In this document: positions 1 to 7,990 of the stretch, in pieces | Position numbering within the stretch: position 1 is the stretch's first letter | Layout: every line of letters begins with the position of its first letter | Virus record (IMG/VR): IMGVR_UViG_3300035698_025552 | Location: 1 to 23,769 of that record | Length of the DNA: 23,769 bases | Source of the DNA: a virus | Reading direction: 5' to 3' (one strand) | Made by a program: the position numbers and the translations under genes | The notes under the pieces: generated by a model | Database searches by the model: none | What the model saw: the letters and a program-made list of their open reading frames with translations, nothing else | Told to the model about the DNA's origin: nothing

Positions 1-45
1 GCACCAATAATCGCAGCACCCATAACTCCTTCAAGAGAAAGATAA
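1..45 (+). CDS. C-terminal end of an upstream gene (partial)
   Basis: Frame 1 is open from the left edge to a TAA at 43-45 and gives a hydrophobic, Ala/Ile/Pro-rich tail ending in PSRER. The next gene starts 25 nt later, a spacing that fits a shared transcript. Frame 3 is also open, to a TAA at 54-56, but gives a less protein-like Asn/Lys/Ser-rich tail, so the choice of frame is tentative. Function cannot be judged from 14 residues. The context suggests a virion structural gene. Confidence 0.35.
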   Translation, partial: APIIAAPITPSRER

Positions 46-70
46 ATTTACAATAAAAAAAAATAAGGAT

Positions 71-1219
71 ATGCCAACTTTTTTAAAACAAGTAGAGAGT
101 ATGATTTCCTCAAAACAGCAAGATTCAACATATGTTGCTTTAACAGGAGAGGAAATTATTTACATAAAAGCAAACAGGGAAACATTGAATGAAAAGTGGG
201 GAAACTATTTTAATTCTTTTAATCTGCCGTCGTCTCAAGATATGATGCCAAGCGGCTCAACAACATCTTTAGAAAACCCGCACCTATATCAATTAAATGT
301 AAATGAAATTGTGATTATCCCTATTGGCAGAGATAGTTACAATGATTTTGTTGATGGGAGGTCGTTGACTTTAACGGTGCCTCAAACAGGTGGAAGTGGA
401 AAAACTGTTGTTTCTACAACCTATTCTATGTTTGACAAAAAACAAGATAATATTTTACTCGGGTCTAATATTGCATTTTTGTTCTCAGATGATGTTAATT
501 TGCCATATAGCGGAACAAGTGCAGATGGGGCGATTGATAACAGTGCACATGCGACGTGGAATCCAAGTTCTTATTTAAACCGTTTTCCAGCAGCAGCATA
601 TCAAGATTTGGAATCTTCGGATAAAAACACAGACCAGAGAGCGTGGTCTACTGTAAACAGAGTTAATAGTGTACCAGAAAGTTATCCTAATATAAATGAC
701 CAGGGGTATAATTATGACATCCCCGTTGGCTTTGTTTCTTTAGATAGAGGATTTGTTGTACTTACACACCCATCTATTGTAGATAATATACCGTGGTCTT
801 CTGGAACAAAAGTTCATTTAACAGGTGCGGATGATACTCCTGCGGGAAGTGTTGTTGTTGATGGGGATAATACTAGTGGTCTAGAGCAAAACATTGTGTT
901 TACAGCTTCTAGTTATAGTACAACTGTTAATCCATCAGCATCTACATTGAATTTTCGAGAAATTAGCGTAGATTTTAAAACTGGGGTACTTTGCCTTGCA
1001 GCTCCTGGAGAGTTTTATTTGTCAACTAATCCAACTTGGCCACAAGCCGCAAATTTACAAGAGTTAGAAAATGGAACAAATAACTTTGATTCTATTTTTG
1101 TTAGTCAAGTGGGGCTCTACAATGTTAATCAGGAATTGATAGCGGTTGCTAAGATGTCTGAGCCAATAGAGAAAAAATATACAAACATTATCACATTCAC
1201 TCTAGACATAGACGTTTAG
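71..1219 (+). CDS. Phage virion structural protein, tail or baseplate type
   Basis: A 382-residue protein rich in Ser, Thr, Asn and aromatics, with alternating beta-type segments and no signal peptide or membrane segment. The last ~45 residues (FVSQVGLYNVNQELIAVAKM, then a stretch ending ITFTLDIDV) follow a pattern I know from phage tail and baseplate proteins: a hydrophobic strand, IGLYN/D, a turn, then ELLAIAK. There the segment describes the element state before a final beta strand. The N-terminal ~45 residues look helical. I infer a structural role; the exact part of the virion is not determinable. ATG at 71 is the only sensible start. An intrinsic terminator follows 21 nt after the stop, marking the end of this transcription unit. 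Alternative: a neck or collar protein. Confidence 0.6.
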   Translation: MPTFLKQVESMISSKQQDSTYVALTGEEIIYIKANRETLNEKWGNYFNSFNLPSSQDMMPSGSTTSLENPHLYQLNVNEIVIIPIGRDSYNDFVDGRSLTLTVPQTGGSGKTVVSTTYSMFDKKQDNILLGSNIAFLFSDDVNLPYSGTSADGAIDNSAHATWNPSSYLNRFPAAAYQDLESSDKNTDQRAWSTVNRVNSVPESYPNINDQGYNYDIPVGFVSLDRGFVVLTHPSIVDNIPWSSGTKVHLTGADDTPAGSVVVDGDNTSGLEQNIVFTASSYSTTVNPSASTLNFREISVDFKTGVLCLAAPGEFYLSTNPTWPQAANLQELENGTNNFDSIFVSQVGLYNVNQELIAVAKMSEPIEKKYTNIITFTLDIDV

Positions 1220-1240
1220 AATAATTTTAATATCTATTAT

Positions 1241-1272
1241 AAAAGACCTTGATTTTTAATCAGGGTTTTTTT
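1241..1272 (+). terminator. Intrinsic terminator after the structural gene
   Basis: CCTTGAT at 1247-1253 pairs with ATCAGGG at 1259-1265 (one G-U pair) around a TTTTA loop. The A-rich left flank can extend the stem against the T-run at 1266-1272. The stem-loop plus T-run is a standard Rho-independent terminator. It separates the structural gene from the resolvase gene. Confidence 0.85.
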
Positions 1273-1273
1273 A

Positions 1274-1280
1274 TGTTTAT
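1274..1280 (+). promoter_or_regulatory. Near-match to the TATTTAT late-type motif
   Basis: TGTTTAT followed by AAAAAAC lies 12 nt ahead of the RuvC-like gene. It differs by one base from the TATTTAT motif found exactly upstream of nine other genes. A late promoter here would suit a Holliday junction resolvase acting before packaging, but the mismatch keeps this weak. Confidence 0.3.
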
Positions 1281-1292
1281 AAAAAACAAATT

Positions 1293-1841
1293 ATGACATT
1301 AGCACTAGATATTAGTACAAGCTGCATTGGATATGCAATTTTTAGAGAAGATGGGAAACTTTTAGAAATGAATGCTATTAGCTTTTCCAGCAAGATTAGT
1401 TATTTTGAAAGATTAACAAAATTCAAAGACGCCATCAAACATATTCTTGATATGGGCGTTCAAAGAATAGCAATAGAAGAGCCTTTGAAAAAATTTAAAG
1501 GTAAATTTTCTAGCGCTCACACTATATCAGTACTAAATTTCTTTAATGGAATGGTTAGTTCATTTTTATATAGCCATTTTGGAATAGAGCCTGTATATTA
1601 CAATGTGAACAATGCTAGAAAAGAAGTTTTTCCTATTTTTAAAGCTAAAAAAGATGGAGCGTCTCAAAAGCATCAAATATGGGAACTTGTTATGCGAATG
1701 GAACCGCAAATCAATTGGAAGTACAGCAAGAGAAGTGGAAAATTACAAGAAACCAATTATGATATGACAGATGCTTATGTAGTTGGAGCTTGCGATTTTG
1801 TTATTGTATCCAAGCAAAAAGAGAAATTGGGCACTGAATAG
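1293..1841 (+). CDS. RuvC-like Holliday junction resolvase
   Basis: A 182-residue RNase H-fold nuclease. The four acidic residues expected of RuvC are visible in order: D6 in LALDIS, E62/E63 in IAIEEPL, and D157 with D160 in YDMTDAYVVG. Spacing and total length match bacterial RuvC (about 170-190 residues). RuvC enzymes cut four-way DNA junctions symmetrically, using two metal ions. In a phage this role (done by endonuclease VII in T4) resolves branched replicating DNA before packaging. The gene stands between a terminator and the primase promoter, so it may be transcribed alone. The weak point is that RuvC-like folds are also found in other nucleases; the acidic pattern and size favour a resolvase. 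Confidence 0.8.
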   Translation: MTLALDISTSCIGYAIFREDGKLLEMNAISFSSKISYFERLTKFKDAIKHILDMGVQRIAIEEPLKKFKGKFSSAHTISVLNFFNGMVSSFLYSHFGIEPVYYNVNNARKEVFPIFKAKKDGASQKHQIWELVMRMEPQINWKYSKRSGKLQETNYDMTDAYVVGACDFVIVSKQKEKLGTE

Positions 1842-1872
1842 TTGTTTGTCTGATTTTATTTTCTTATTTTTG
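1842..1872 (+). promoter_or_regulatory. Bacteroidota-type promoter of the primase operon
   Basis: TATTTTTG at 1865-1872 matches the -7 element TAnnTTTG. A TTG at 1842-1844 lies 20 nt upstream, which suits the -33 element. The last G of the box is only 5 nt from the primase ATG, so the transcript would be leaderless or nearly so. Confidence 0.6.
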
Positions 1873-1877
1873 CGTTT

Positions 1878-2864
1878 ATGCAAGATGAGAAATTTATCAT
1901 ATTATCTATTCTCAAAAATTTTCTAGGAGAGCCTAGAACATCTTATGGTGCTGAAACACGTAACCAATGGGAATTCAATTGCCCGAATAAATTATCAGAC
2001 TGCAGACATGATTACGACAAGTTTAATCTTGCTTTCCACTCTGAAAAGAATGTTTTTAAATGTTGGAAATGTCAAGAAAGTGGTAGCGTTCACAAACTTG
2101 TAAGAAAATACGGCACAGAGGCAGATTTCAAAAAACTTAAACTTATCCTTCCTTATTTTAATTCTGATTTTACAAATGTATTTAGAAAATCTAGAGGACA
2201 CCATCAGCTCATAACTTGTAAGTGGCCAAGTGGGTATATGCCCCTTAATAAAAAACAAAATACAGCCAAATACAAGCTTGCTTATGAATATGTAGTGGAC
2301 GAGAGAAAGATATCTCCCGAGTTAATAGACAAATTTAGAATTGGGTACACAGAATATGGCGAAAGAAAAAACAGGATAATTATTCCATCATTTAATGAAA
2401 TGAGGAAATTAAATTATTTTGAGGCCAGAACATATATCAAAGGGGCAAAGCCGACTTATTTGAAACCTGATGAACCTGAAAAGTTTGATATTATATTTAA
2501 TGAGTACAACATAAATTGGGATTTACCCGTATACTTAGTGGAAGGACCATTTGATATGATAAGAATACCTAATTGTATTCCTATGCTTGGTAAGATACCG
2601 TCGGATTTGTTGATTGCTAAACTTGTACAACATAGTTGTAAAGTGGTTGTATGTATTGATGAAGATGCTCTTCTTAAAGGTATTGAGATTTATGAACAAC
2701 TTGTTTCACTTGGATTGGAAGTAGAACTAGTCGACCTTACTGGACATGGAGATGTATCAAATGTTTTTGAAAATTATGGTCAGCCAGGTATTTTAGAATT
2801 ATTACAAACAAAAAAGCAAATAGACTTTGTTTATTATATAGCAAAATTATTACAAAAAAAATAA
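1878..2864 (+). CDS. DNA primase (CHC2 zinc finger plus TOPRIM)
   Basis: A 328-residue DnaG-type primase that makes RNA primers for lagging-strand synthesis. The zinc module lies at about residues 30-70 with C35, C42 (or H44), C62 and C65, in the order CPN...C/H...FKCWKC. The RNA polymerase core carries NRIIIP near residue 165 and a TYIKGAKPTYLKP stretch like the GR...PKYLNSP region of DnaG. The TOPRIM motif follows: YLVEGPFDMI with E222 and D226, then VVVCIDEDA with D261 and D263, the metal-binding acids. It is shorter than bacterial DnaG (about 580-600 residues) because there is no C-terminal helicase-binding domain, as is common in phage primases. The next gene starts 3 nt after the stop, so the two are likely co-transcribed. 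Confidence 0.88.
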   Translation: MQDEKFIILSILKNFLGEPRTSYGAETRNQWEFNCPNKLSDCRHDYDKFNLAFHSEKNVFKCWKCQESGSVHKLVRKYGTEADFKKLKLILPYFNSDFTNVFRKSRGHHQLITCKWPSGYMPLNKKQNTAKYKLAYEYVVDERKISPELIDKFRIGYTEYGERKNRIIIPSFNEMRKLNYFEARTYIKGAKPTYLKPDEPEKFDIIFNEYNINWDLPVYLVEGPFDMIRIPNCIPMLGKIPSDLLIAKLVQHSCKVVVCIDEDALLKGIEIYEQLVSLGLEVELVDLTGHGDVSNVFENYGQPGILELLQTKKQIDFVYYIAKLLQKK

Positions 2865-2867
2865 CAT

Positions 2868-5800
2868 ATGAAAATAGCTCATATTTCAGACGTTCACATT
2901 AGATTTGGTAGTAGACACGATGAGTATCGCCAAGTGTTCAAAAGATTGTATAAAGATTTAACTGAACAAAAACCAGATAGAATTACTATAACTGGCGATG
3001 TAAATCAGCAAAAAATCAATATGTCACCAGGTTCAATGGCTCTTCTTTCTGAATTTTTAGTAAATTTAGTAAAAGTGGCTCCCGTTGATATTATTATGGG
3101 AAATCATGATTTAAATGAGCAACAACTAGCACAGGGAGACACCATCACTCCATTCTTCGACATATCAAACAAAATAACAGGTTTACAAGGCACTAAGAAG
3201 AAGATGGCTCACATCGTGTCTAAAAACAACAAAGATGGCTTAGACCTCTCCGAAAAGGGTATTTATTATTACCCAGAAAGTGGATTTTATGATGTTGGAG
3301 AAGAAGTTGTCTATGGAGTTTATTCTATTCGAGATGGAGAAATATTAACTCTTAAGAAAAAAGATAAAAATAAAAAATATATTGCAATGTTTCATGGTCA
3401 AGTTTATGGGGCTAGGATGGACAACGGATATGAAGTTATGGGGGATGATAAAATTCAGCCAACAGTATTCAACAATTTTGATATTGTTATGCTTGGAGAT
3501 ATCCACGAGCACCAAGCTTTTAGAGACGATGAGTCAATGGCATATGCTGGAAGTCTAATACAACAGGACTACGGTGAGTCAATTGATAAGGGTTATTTAA
3601 TGTGGGATTTAGAATCAAATTCATTTAAGAGAAAATACATACTTAATGATTTTGGATTCGCAAAACTCACAATTTCAAAAGGAGAAGTTGCCGAGGAAAG
3701 ATTGGATAATATAAAATTTAGCCATAACAAGAAAAAAACAAAAGTATATGTGGTTTGGAGTGACTATGAAGAAAATTACTCTCTGGAAAGAGAAAAGCAA
3801 ATTGAAAGATATGTTAAAGATAAATATGGTTGTGAGATTGTAACCGTATTGTTTGAATCAACTGAAAGGGAAACTCAAGACAATGATGACGTTGAAGATG
3901 CCAAAAATGAAGAAACATTTTTAAAAATTTTGGAGAAATACATCTCTGATGAAAGATTTGATGCAGATGAGGAAATGATAAAAGAAGTGTTAGACCTCGC
4001 CGTAGATATAGATAAAGAGCTTGAAATTGTTGAAGATAGGAGAGAAAAAGTGAAGTGGGATATTTTAGGCATAGAACTTTCCAATCTTTTTTCACTTGAT
4101 AAGAAGCCAATATATATTCCATGGGAGGCACTGCAAGGTATAGTAGGTTTATTTGGAAAAAATTATAATGGAAAATCCAATGTAATAAAGGCAATAGTTT
4201 GGTCATTATACCAAGCAACAATGGAGGATATAGACCCTCACGATATTGTTAATTTATACACAGATTCAAATAAAGCATACGGCAAAACATTTTTACGTAT
4301 TAATGGAGGAAAATATTATATAAAAAGAGAAGTAACAACAAAAGTTACCAAAAAAGGTAAACGTGAAAATTCATACGGAGTTGAATATATGAAACTTATC
4401 ATAGAAGACAACAAAGAAAAGTGGGTACCCGAGTTTTCTGATAAGAAGGCTATGGAGAAAATTGAAGTTAAAAGATTGGTCTTAGACGCTATTGGTACAG
4501 CTGATGATTTTACAAAAGTATCTTTAAAATCACAAAGCGGTAAAGATGGATATTTAAATCTTGCTCAGCAACCAAAAAATGATTTGGTAAATAGATTTGC
4601 AGGACTGCAGTTTTTTAGAAACAGATATAACTTCGGGAATGATTATTTCAAAGAAGTTAAAAAGAAACAAAAAGCTTTGGGAGATAAGTTAAAACTCGAA
4701 GAAGATGTTGTAGGCGTTAAAGATAGGGTTAATCTTCTTGATAAAGATATAATTGATGCAAAATCTGAAAAGACAAAGTTTGACAAACAAGTAGAGGAAA
4801 TAGATACGGAAACTCTCGAAAAAACTAAAACCTTAAATCATATTGATATGTTTGACGGGTATAATACGCAAACAGAAGAGTTAGTAGCCAGCTCAATTGA
4901 AAGTGCTCAAATGTTGCTTGAAGGATATAAGAATAAACAACTTGAATTGGGCGAATGGGTGCAAAATAACTTTGAAAAAGAACTTCCTTTTGACCCAACC
5001 GTAACAAAGGAAAGTTTAGAACGAGATTTACTCTCAACACAAACTACGTTTAGAACTCAAAAGGCGGAATATGAAAATATTTCCACATGGTTTGAGACTA
5101 ATCAAAAGGTTACGATTATTCCTATAGATAATTTACAGGCGAAAAACCAAGTGTTGATTACAGAAATATCTAATTTGCAAAATCAGCTTCCAATACACAA
5201 AGGAGAGCAGTGTCCAACATGTAAAACTATTACAAAAGCTCCAAACCCATCAATGGAGGCGCAATGTTCACAGCAGATAAAAGAAAAAAGCGGTGAGCTT
5301 GAAAATAACACATTGAAGTTAACATCGTACAATAATGCTGTAGCACACAATCAAACTTATGACAACAATCAAGAAAAGTTGTTAATATTGACAGACTCTC
5401 TTAAAAATCTATTTGAGAAAAGAACTGGGTTAGAGGGGAAAATAACTCAAATAGATAAATCTCAAGATATTGTTCTTCATAATCAGAATGTTAAAAGTAA
5501 AAATGCCGAGCTAATCACTTGTGGTGCCAATATTAATTCTGTCAATAAAACCATTGAGCAACATGAGCAGAATCTTGGAAAACTAAGAAGTAATAAGATA
5601 GCACTTGCTCACAATGTGTCTATTGAAGATGAGATAGAAAAATTAAAAGAAAATAAAAAAACAATTCAATTATCATCATATAATGTTAATCAGCAAATTA
5701 TTGATAAAGTTGCCGACCTCAGAGTTGAAAGAAATAATCTAGAAAACTTTGAAAACAAACTTAAGGAAGTTTCCCAGGCGGAAAGATTATATAAAAAATA

Positions 5801-6326
5801 TTCAATCTATTTACAAGCTGTACACAGAGATGGAATTCCAGCGGTGATACTTAAGAGAAAATTACCAATAATCAATAATAAGATAAAATCAATATTAAGT
5901 CAGATTGTTGATTTTAAAATCGAGCTTGAAATTAATCAAAAGGGGGATATTTCAGAATATTTTTATTTCAGTCCAGATAAAGCGGATAGATTGTCTCTAG
6001 CGTCTAGCTCTGGCTCTCAAAAATTTATTGGAGCAGTTGTTATTCAAGATGCTTTGCATTACATAAGTAATTTAATTAAACCTTCATTTATAATTATTGA
6101 TGAGGGGTTTGGCTCTTTAGATGATGAACATATTTCTGGAATTGTAAATATTTTGCAATATTTAAAGAATAAATACAAGAATGTTTTAATTATCACTCAC
6201 AAAAACGAGGTTAAAGATTTCGTAGATAGTATTATTGAAGTATATAAAACAACAGATAGTATTCCTCAAGAAATCCTAGATGTTAATCAATATGCGGGGA
6301 TAACAAAATTTAAATTACCAAAATAA
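2868..6326 (+). CDS. Fused Mre11-Rad50 (SbcD-SbcC) nuclease-ATPase
   Basis: One 1152-residue reading frame holds both subunits of the recombination nuclease, separate proteins in T4 (gp47 and gp46) and bacteria. Residues 1-~290 are the Mre11/SbcD metallophosphatase, with D8 and H10 (SDVH), D44 (TGDV), N79-H80-D81 (GNHD), H176 (FHG) and D211-H213 (GDIH). Residues ~395 onward are the Rad50/SbcC ATPase: Walker A GKNYNGKS at 430-437, coiled-coil arms, a CPTC zinc hook at 782-785, a signature motif near SSSGSQKF (1046-1053), Walker B FIIIDEG with D1078 and E1079, a D-loop SLDD, and switch histidine H1111. Every key residue is present, so the enzyme should be active. It processes DNA ends for recombination-dependent replication. 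Residues ~330-390 are acidic and probably act as the linker. The stop overlaps the next start by one base. Confidence 0.9.
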   Translation: MKIAHISDVHIRFGSRHDEYRQVFKRLYKDLTEQKPDRITITGDVNQQKINMSPGSMALLSEFLVNLVKVAPVDIIMGNHDLNEQQLAQGDTITPFFDISNKITGLQGTKKKMAHIVSKNNKDGLDLSEKGIYYYPESGFYDVGEEVVYGVYSIRDGEILTLKKKDKNKKYIAMFHGQVYGARMDNGYEVMGDDKIQPTVFNNFDIVMLGDIHEHQAFRDDESMAYAGSLIQQDYGESIDKGYLMWDLESNSFKRKYILNDFGFAKLTISKGEVAEERLDNIKFSHNKKKTKVYVVWSDYEENYSLEREKQIERYVKDKYGCEIVTVLFESTERETQDNDDVEDAKNEETFLKILEKYISDERFDADEEMIKEVLDLAVDIDKELEIVEDRREKVKWDILGIELSNLFSLDKKPIYIPWEALQGIVGLFGKNYNGKSNVIKAIVWSLYQATMEDIDPHDIVNLYTDSNKAYGKTFLRINGGKYYIKREVTTKVTKKGKRENSYGVEYMKLIIEDNKEKWVPEFSDKKAMEKIEVKRLVLDAIGTADDFTKVSLKSQSGKDGYLNLAQQPKNDLVNRFAGLQFFRNRYNFGNDYFKEVKKKQKALGDKLKLEEDVVGVKDRVNLLDKDIIDAKSEKTKFDKQVEEIDTETLEKTKTLNHIDMFDGYNTQTEELVASSIESAQMLLEGYKNKQLELGEWVQNNFEKELPFDPTVTKESLERDLLSTQTTFRTQKAEYENISTWFETNQKVTIIPIDNLQAKNQVLITEISNLQNQLPIHKGEQCPTCKTITKAPNPSMEAQCSQQIKEKSGELENNTLKLTSYNNAVAHNQTYDNNQEKLLILTDSLKNLFEKRTGLEGKITQIDKSQDIVLHNQNVKSKNAELITCGANINSVNKTIEQHEQNLGKLRSNKIALAHNVSIEDEIEKLKENKKTIQLSSYNVNQQIIDKVADLRVERNNLENFENKLKEVSQAERLYKKYSIYLQAVHRDGIPAVILKRKLPIINNKIKSILSQIVDFKIELEINQKGDISEYFYFSPDKADRLSLASSSGSQKFIGAVVIQDALHYISNLIKPSFIIIDEGFGSLDDEHISGIVNILQYLKNKYKNVLIITHKNEVKDFVDSIIEVYKTTDSIPQEILDVNQYAGITKFKLPK

Positions 6327-6727
6327 TGAGTTTATCTGATTATAGAATACGTGCCCAACAAAGAAAAGAGAAAGAGCAGTTAGAGCTTGGAGAAGCACAA
6401 AAGGTTAAACTAAAGCGCCAACTGAAACAAGGTAAGGAGGAACGTAAAAAGCGAGAACGAGTTCAAGCTATCTTGCAACCCAATATAAAAAACAATCTCT
6501 TAGAATGGAGAACAAAGAGCCCTAACGCGTATCGGTTAGAAGGATATTTTAAAGGTAAACTTATTTTTGAGATTAAAAGAGGTTTGATTTCTTTTTCGCT
6601 AAACATTATTCACGACGGTTGCAAAAAAGAATACATAAAGAGACACTCTTCAACTGAAATTTTCAAGTTGCAGGAAAAAGCTAATAAAATATTAACCGAG
6701 TTAGTCCTCCTCCTGGAAATATCTTGA
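6326..6727 (+). CDS. Small basic protein of unknown function
   Basis: 133 residues. The ATG shares its A with the TAA of the Mre11-Rad50 gene, so translation is probably coupled. Residues ~8-47 form a highly charged Lys/Arg/Glu/Gln helix that is likely coiled-coil. The remainder is a compact alpha/beta-looking segment with alternating hydrophobic strands (LEGYFKGKLIFEIKRGLISF) and a final helix. No known motif was recognised. Its position suggests a recombination or DNA-binding accessory. The last 27 nt overlap the 3' end of the convergent WYL-like gene. Confidence 0.65.
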   Translation: MSLSDYRIRAQQRKEKEQLELGEAQKVKLKRQLKQGKEERKKRERVQAILQPNIKNNLLEWRTKSPNAYRLEGYFKGKLIFEIKRGLISFSLNIIHDGCKKEYIKRHSSTEIFKLQEKANKILTELVLLLEIS

Positions 6728-7429
6728 CCAGCGACCACGTTTTTTTCTTAACCATGGTTTTTTAACGTAAAAAGGATTCTTTTCTTTCTTTTCTTCGTCT
6801 AACTCATATCCTGTGATATCGCTTGTTACATCTGTTGGTTTTTCAACAGGGGTTTGTATTTGTTTTGTAATGTCAATCGGTTCAGCTTTTCCTGCTGGTG
6901 CTAGTTTCAGTTGTCTTTGTCTAGCCTCTGCAGGGTCATATACTGCAATTTTTGAAGAAAAATGTGAATCGTTTGGAGTATATTCATGTCCAGCATTGTC
7001 TTTTGGAGCTTCATTAAAAAATTTATCTGTGAGCCACATTCCTTTAAATTTGCTAGAACCTACATCAAACATTCTCCATTCTCCAGCAGCCTCTGCGCTT
7101 CTAGAGCCTGTTTTTTTTGCAACTTTTTCCGATTGCCCCTTGAGGTGATATGCACGAAGTTTTTTTGTTCCATTGTTATGAGTACCTAATACAACTGGAA
7201 GAACAAATCTAAATTTTGTTACAGGCATTCCCTCGCTTTGATAAGATATTCCAATAGCCTGTCCATTTGCTATGGCATCTTTCATCATTTGCTCGTCATA
7301 CCCAGTTCTCTGTGTGCTTTTCTCCCATCCTTTTGTTATTTCAGGGTTAGACATACGCAGCTTCTTACCTTCTTCTACAATCTTAGCAAGTTTGTTTAAC
7401 GTATCTTTATATGATTCTGACATGGACAT
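6701..7429 (-). CDS. WYL-like domain protein
   Basis: A 242-residue protein encoded against the surrounding genes. Residues ~50-140 follow the WYL pattern: a helix, GQAIGISYQ, a turn, then FRFVLPVVLG, LRAYHLKGQS, and finally EWRMFDVGSSKFKGMW. WYL domains are SH3-like folds that bind nucleotides or nucleic acid and often control phage-defence or DNA-repair genes. No helix-turn-helix precedes the domain here, so it is not a usual WYL regulator. The C-terminal third (from ~175) is Lys/Pro/Glu-rich and probably disordered, ending in a basic patch KKPWLRKKRGRWSRYF. A TATTTAT motif sits 6 nt ahead of the ATG in the gene's own direction. A second ATG two codons in (7423) is an alternative start. The WYL call comes from the pattern only. 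Confidence 0.5.
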   Translation of the reverse strand: MSMSESYKDTLNKLAKIVEEGKKLRMSNPEITKGWEKSTQRTGYDEQMMKDAIANGQAIGISYQSEGMPVTKFRFVLPVVLGTHNNGTKKLRAYHLKGQSEKVAKKTGSRSAEAAGEWRMFDVGSSKFKGMWLTDKFFNEAPKDNAGHEYTPNDSHFSSKIAVYDPAEARQRQLKLAPAGKAEPIDITKQIQTPVEKPTDVTSDITGYELDEEKKEKNPFYVKKPWLRKKRGRWSRYFQEED

Positions 7430-7435
7430 TTTTAA

Positions 7436-7442
7436 ATAAATA
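7436..7442 (-). promoter_or_regulatory. Late-type TATTTAT motif, leftward
   Basis: Read on the minus strand the site is CTATTTATTTAAAA, 6 nt ahead of the WYL-like gene. Finding it in the coding orientation on the opposite strand supports a directional promoter rather than general AT-richness. Confidence 0.5.
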
Positions 7443-7474
7443 GCAAAATATTTTATATCTTAGATAAAATTTAA

Positions 7475-7482
7475 TATCTTTG
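7475..7482 (+). promoter_or_regulatory. TAnnTTTG promoter box, near-leaderless
   Basis: TATCTTTG followed by C matches the Bacteroidota -7 element. It ends 5 nt before the ATG at 7488. No TTG is seen at the -33 position. Confidence 0.55.
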
Positions 7483-7487
7483 CAAAT

Positions 7488-7772
7488 ATGGGATTTGGAA
7501 TAAAAGAGACAGAAGGAAAAATATATTTCAAATATTTCTTTGAAGGAGATTGCGTTTTAACTCCAATGGGAGTTGGTGTTGTTCACGAGGATGAAGAAAC
7601 AATTCATGATGAAGAAGGCTTGCGTTGTAGCGAGGTGCTAGTTCAACATGAGATGGGTTGTTCTGAAAACACAAGTAATCGTCCAATAGGTATTGGCAGA
7701 GCAATGATATCGAAAATATCGGATAAGGCGTATAAAAATTATGTAAAAGGAGAAGAAAGATTTAAGAGATGA
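7488..7772 (+). CDS. Unknown 94-residue protein, SH3-like beta pattern
   Basis: The segment GDCVLTPMGVGVVHEDE at about residues 20-36 resembles the G-V-x-P-x-G-x-G-x-V start of small SH3-like or KOW/CarD-type barrels. The rest gives no motif. Three Cys/His-rich spots are too scattered to call a metal site. It follows its own TAnnTTTG promoter and its TGA overlaps the next start in an ATGA arrangement. It is probably the first gene of an early unit leading to the Cas4-like nuclease. Confidence 0.6.
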   Translation: MGFGIKETEGKIYFKYFFEGDCVLTPMGVGVVHEDEETIHDEEGLRCSEVLVQHEMGCSENTSNRPIGIGRAMISKISDKAYKNYVKGEERFKR

Positions 7773-7990
7773 TACACAGATACCCCCCTAAATGTATATT
7801 TTGCGGTAAAATAATTGCCACAGCAGTACGCGACAAAGAATCAAGAATTATTGGAGATAATTTCATACGGTGGGAGTATGAAAAACATAATTGCGAGGAG
7901 GGGAGAAAATTCGCAGAAAAAGCAAGCAAGGCATTGGAAAAACTTAAAAAAGAACAAAAAAATGACAAACAAGATAGTAGCAAAGACTGA
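7769..7990 (+). CDS. Small putative zinc-binding protein
   Basis: 73 residues, starting in an ATGA overlap with the preceding gene, which supports translation. C9-x2-C12 (CIFCGK) and H40-x-C42 form a plausible four-ligand zinc site. The C-terminal half is a Lys/Glu-rich helix. It overlaps the start of the nuclease gene by 29 nt. Function unknown; the zinc site and neighbours suggest a nucleic-acid-linked role. Confidence 0.55.
   Translation: MIHRYPPKCIFCGKIIATAVRDKESRIIGDNFIRWEYEKHNCEEGRKFAEKASKALEKLKKEQKNDKQDSSKD

Noticed and set aside
3814-5040. Long minus-strand frames inside the Mre11-Rad50 gene
   Set aside because: They are Phe/Leu-rich antisense shadows of a gene whose motifs are intact throughout.
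6813-7189. Plus-strand frames of 67 and 111 codons opposite the WYL-like gene
   Set aside because: Cys/Ser/Phe-rich composition is typical of antisense reading; no start context or domain.
7815-7961. Upstream extension of the Cas4-like nuclease frame
   Set aside because: It lies under the 73-residue gene, which has an ATGA-coupled start and a plausible zinc site, and the extension adds no recognisable domain.
7488-7990. Toxin-antitoxin pair from two small overlapping genes
   Set aside because: No toxin or antitoxin fold is visible, and the pair is better explained as leading into the nuclease gene.
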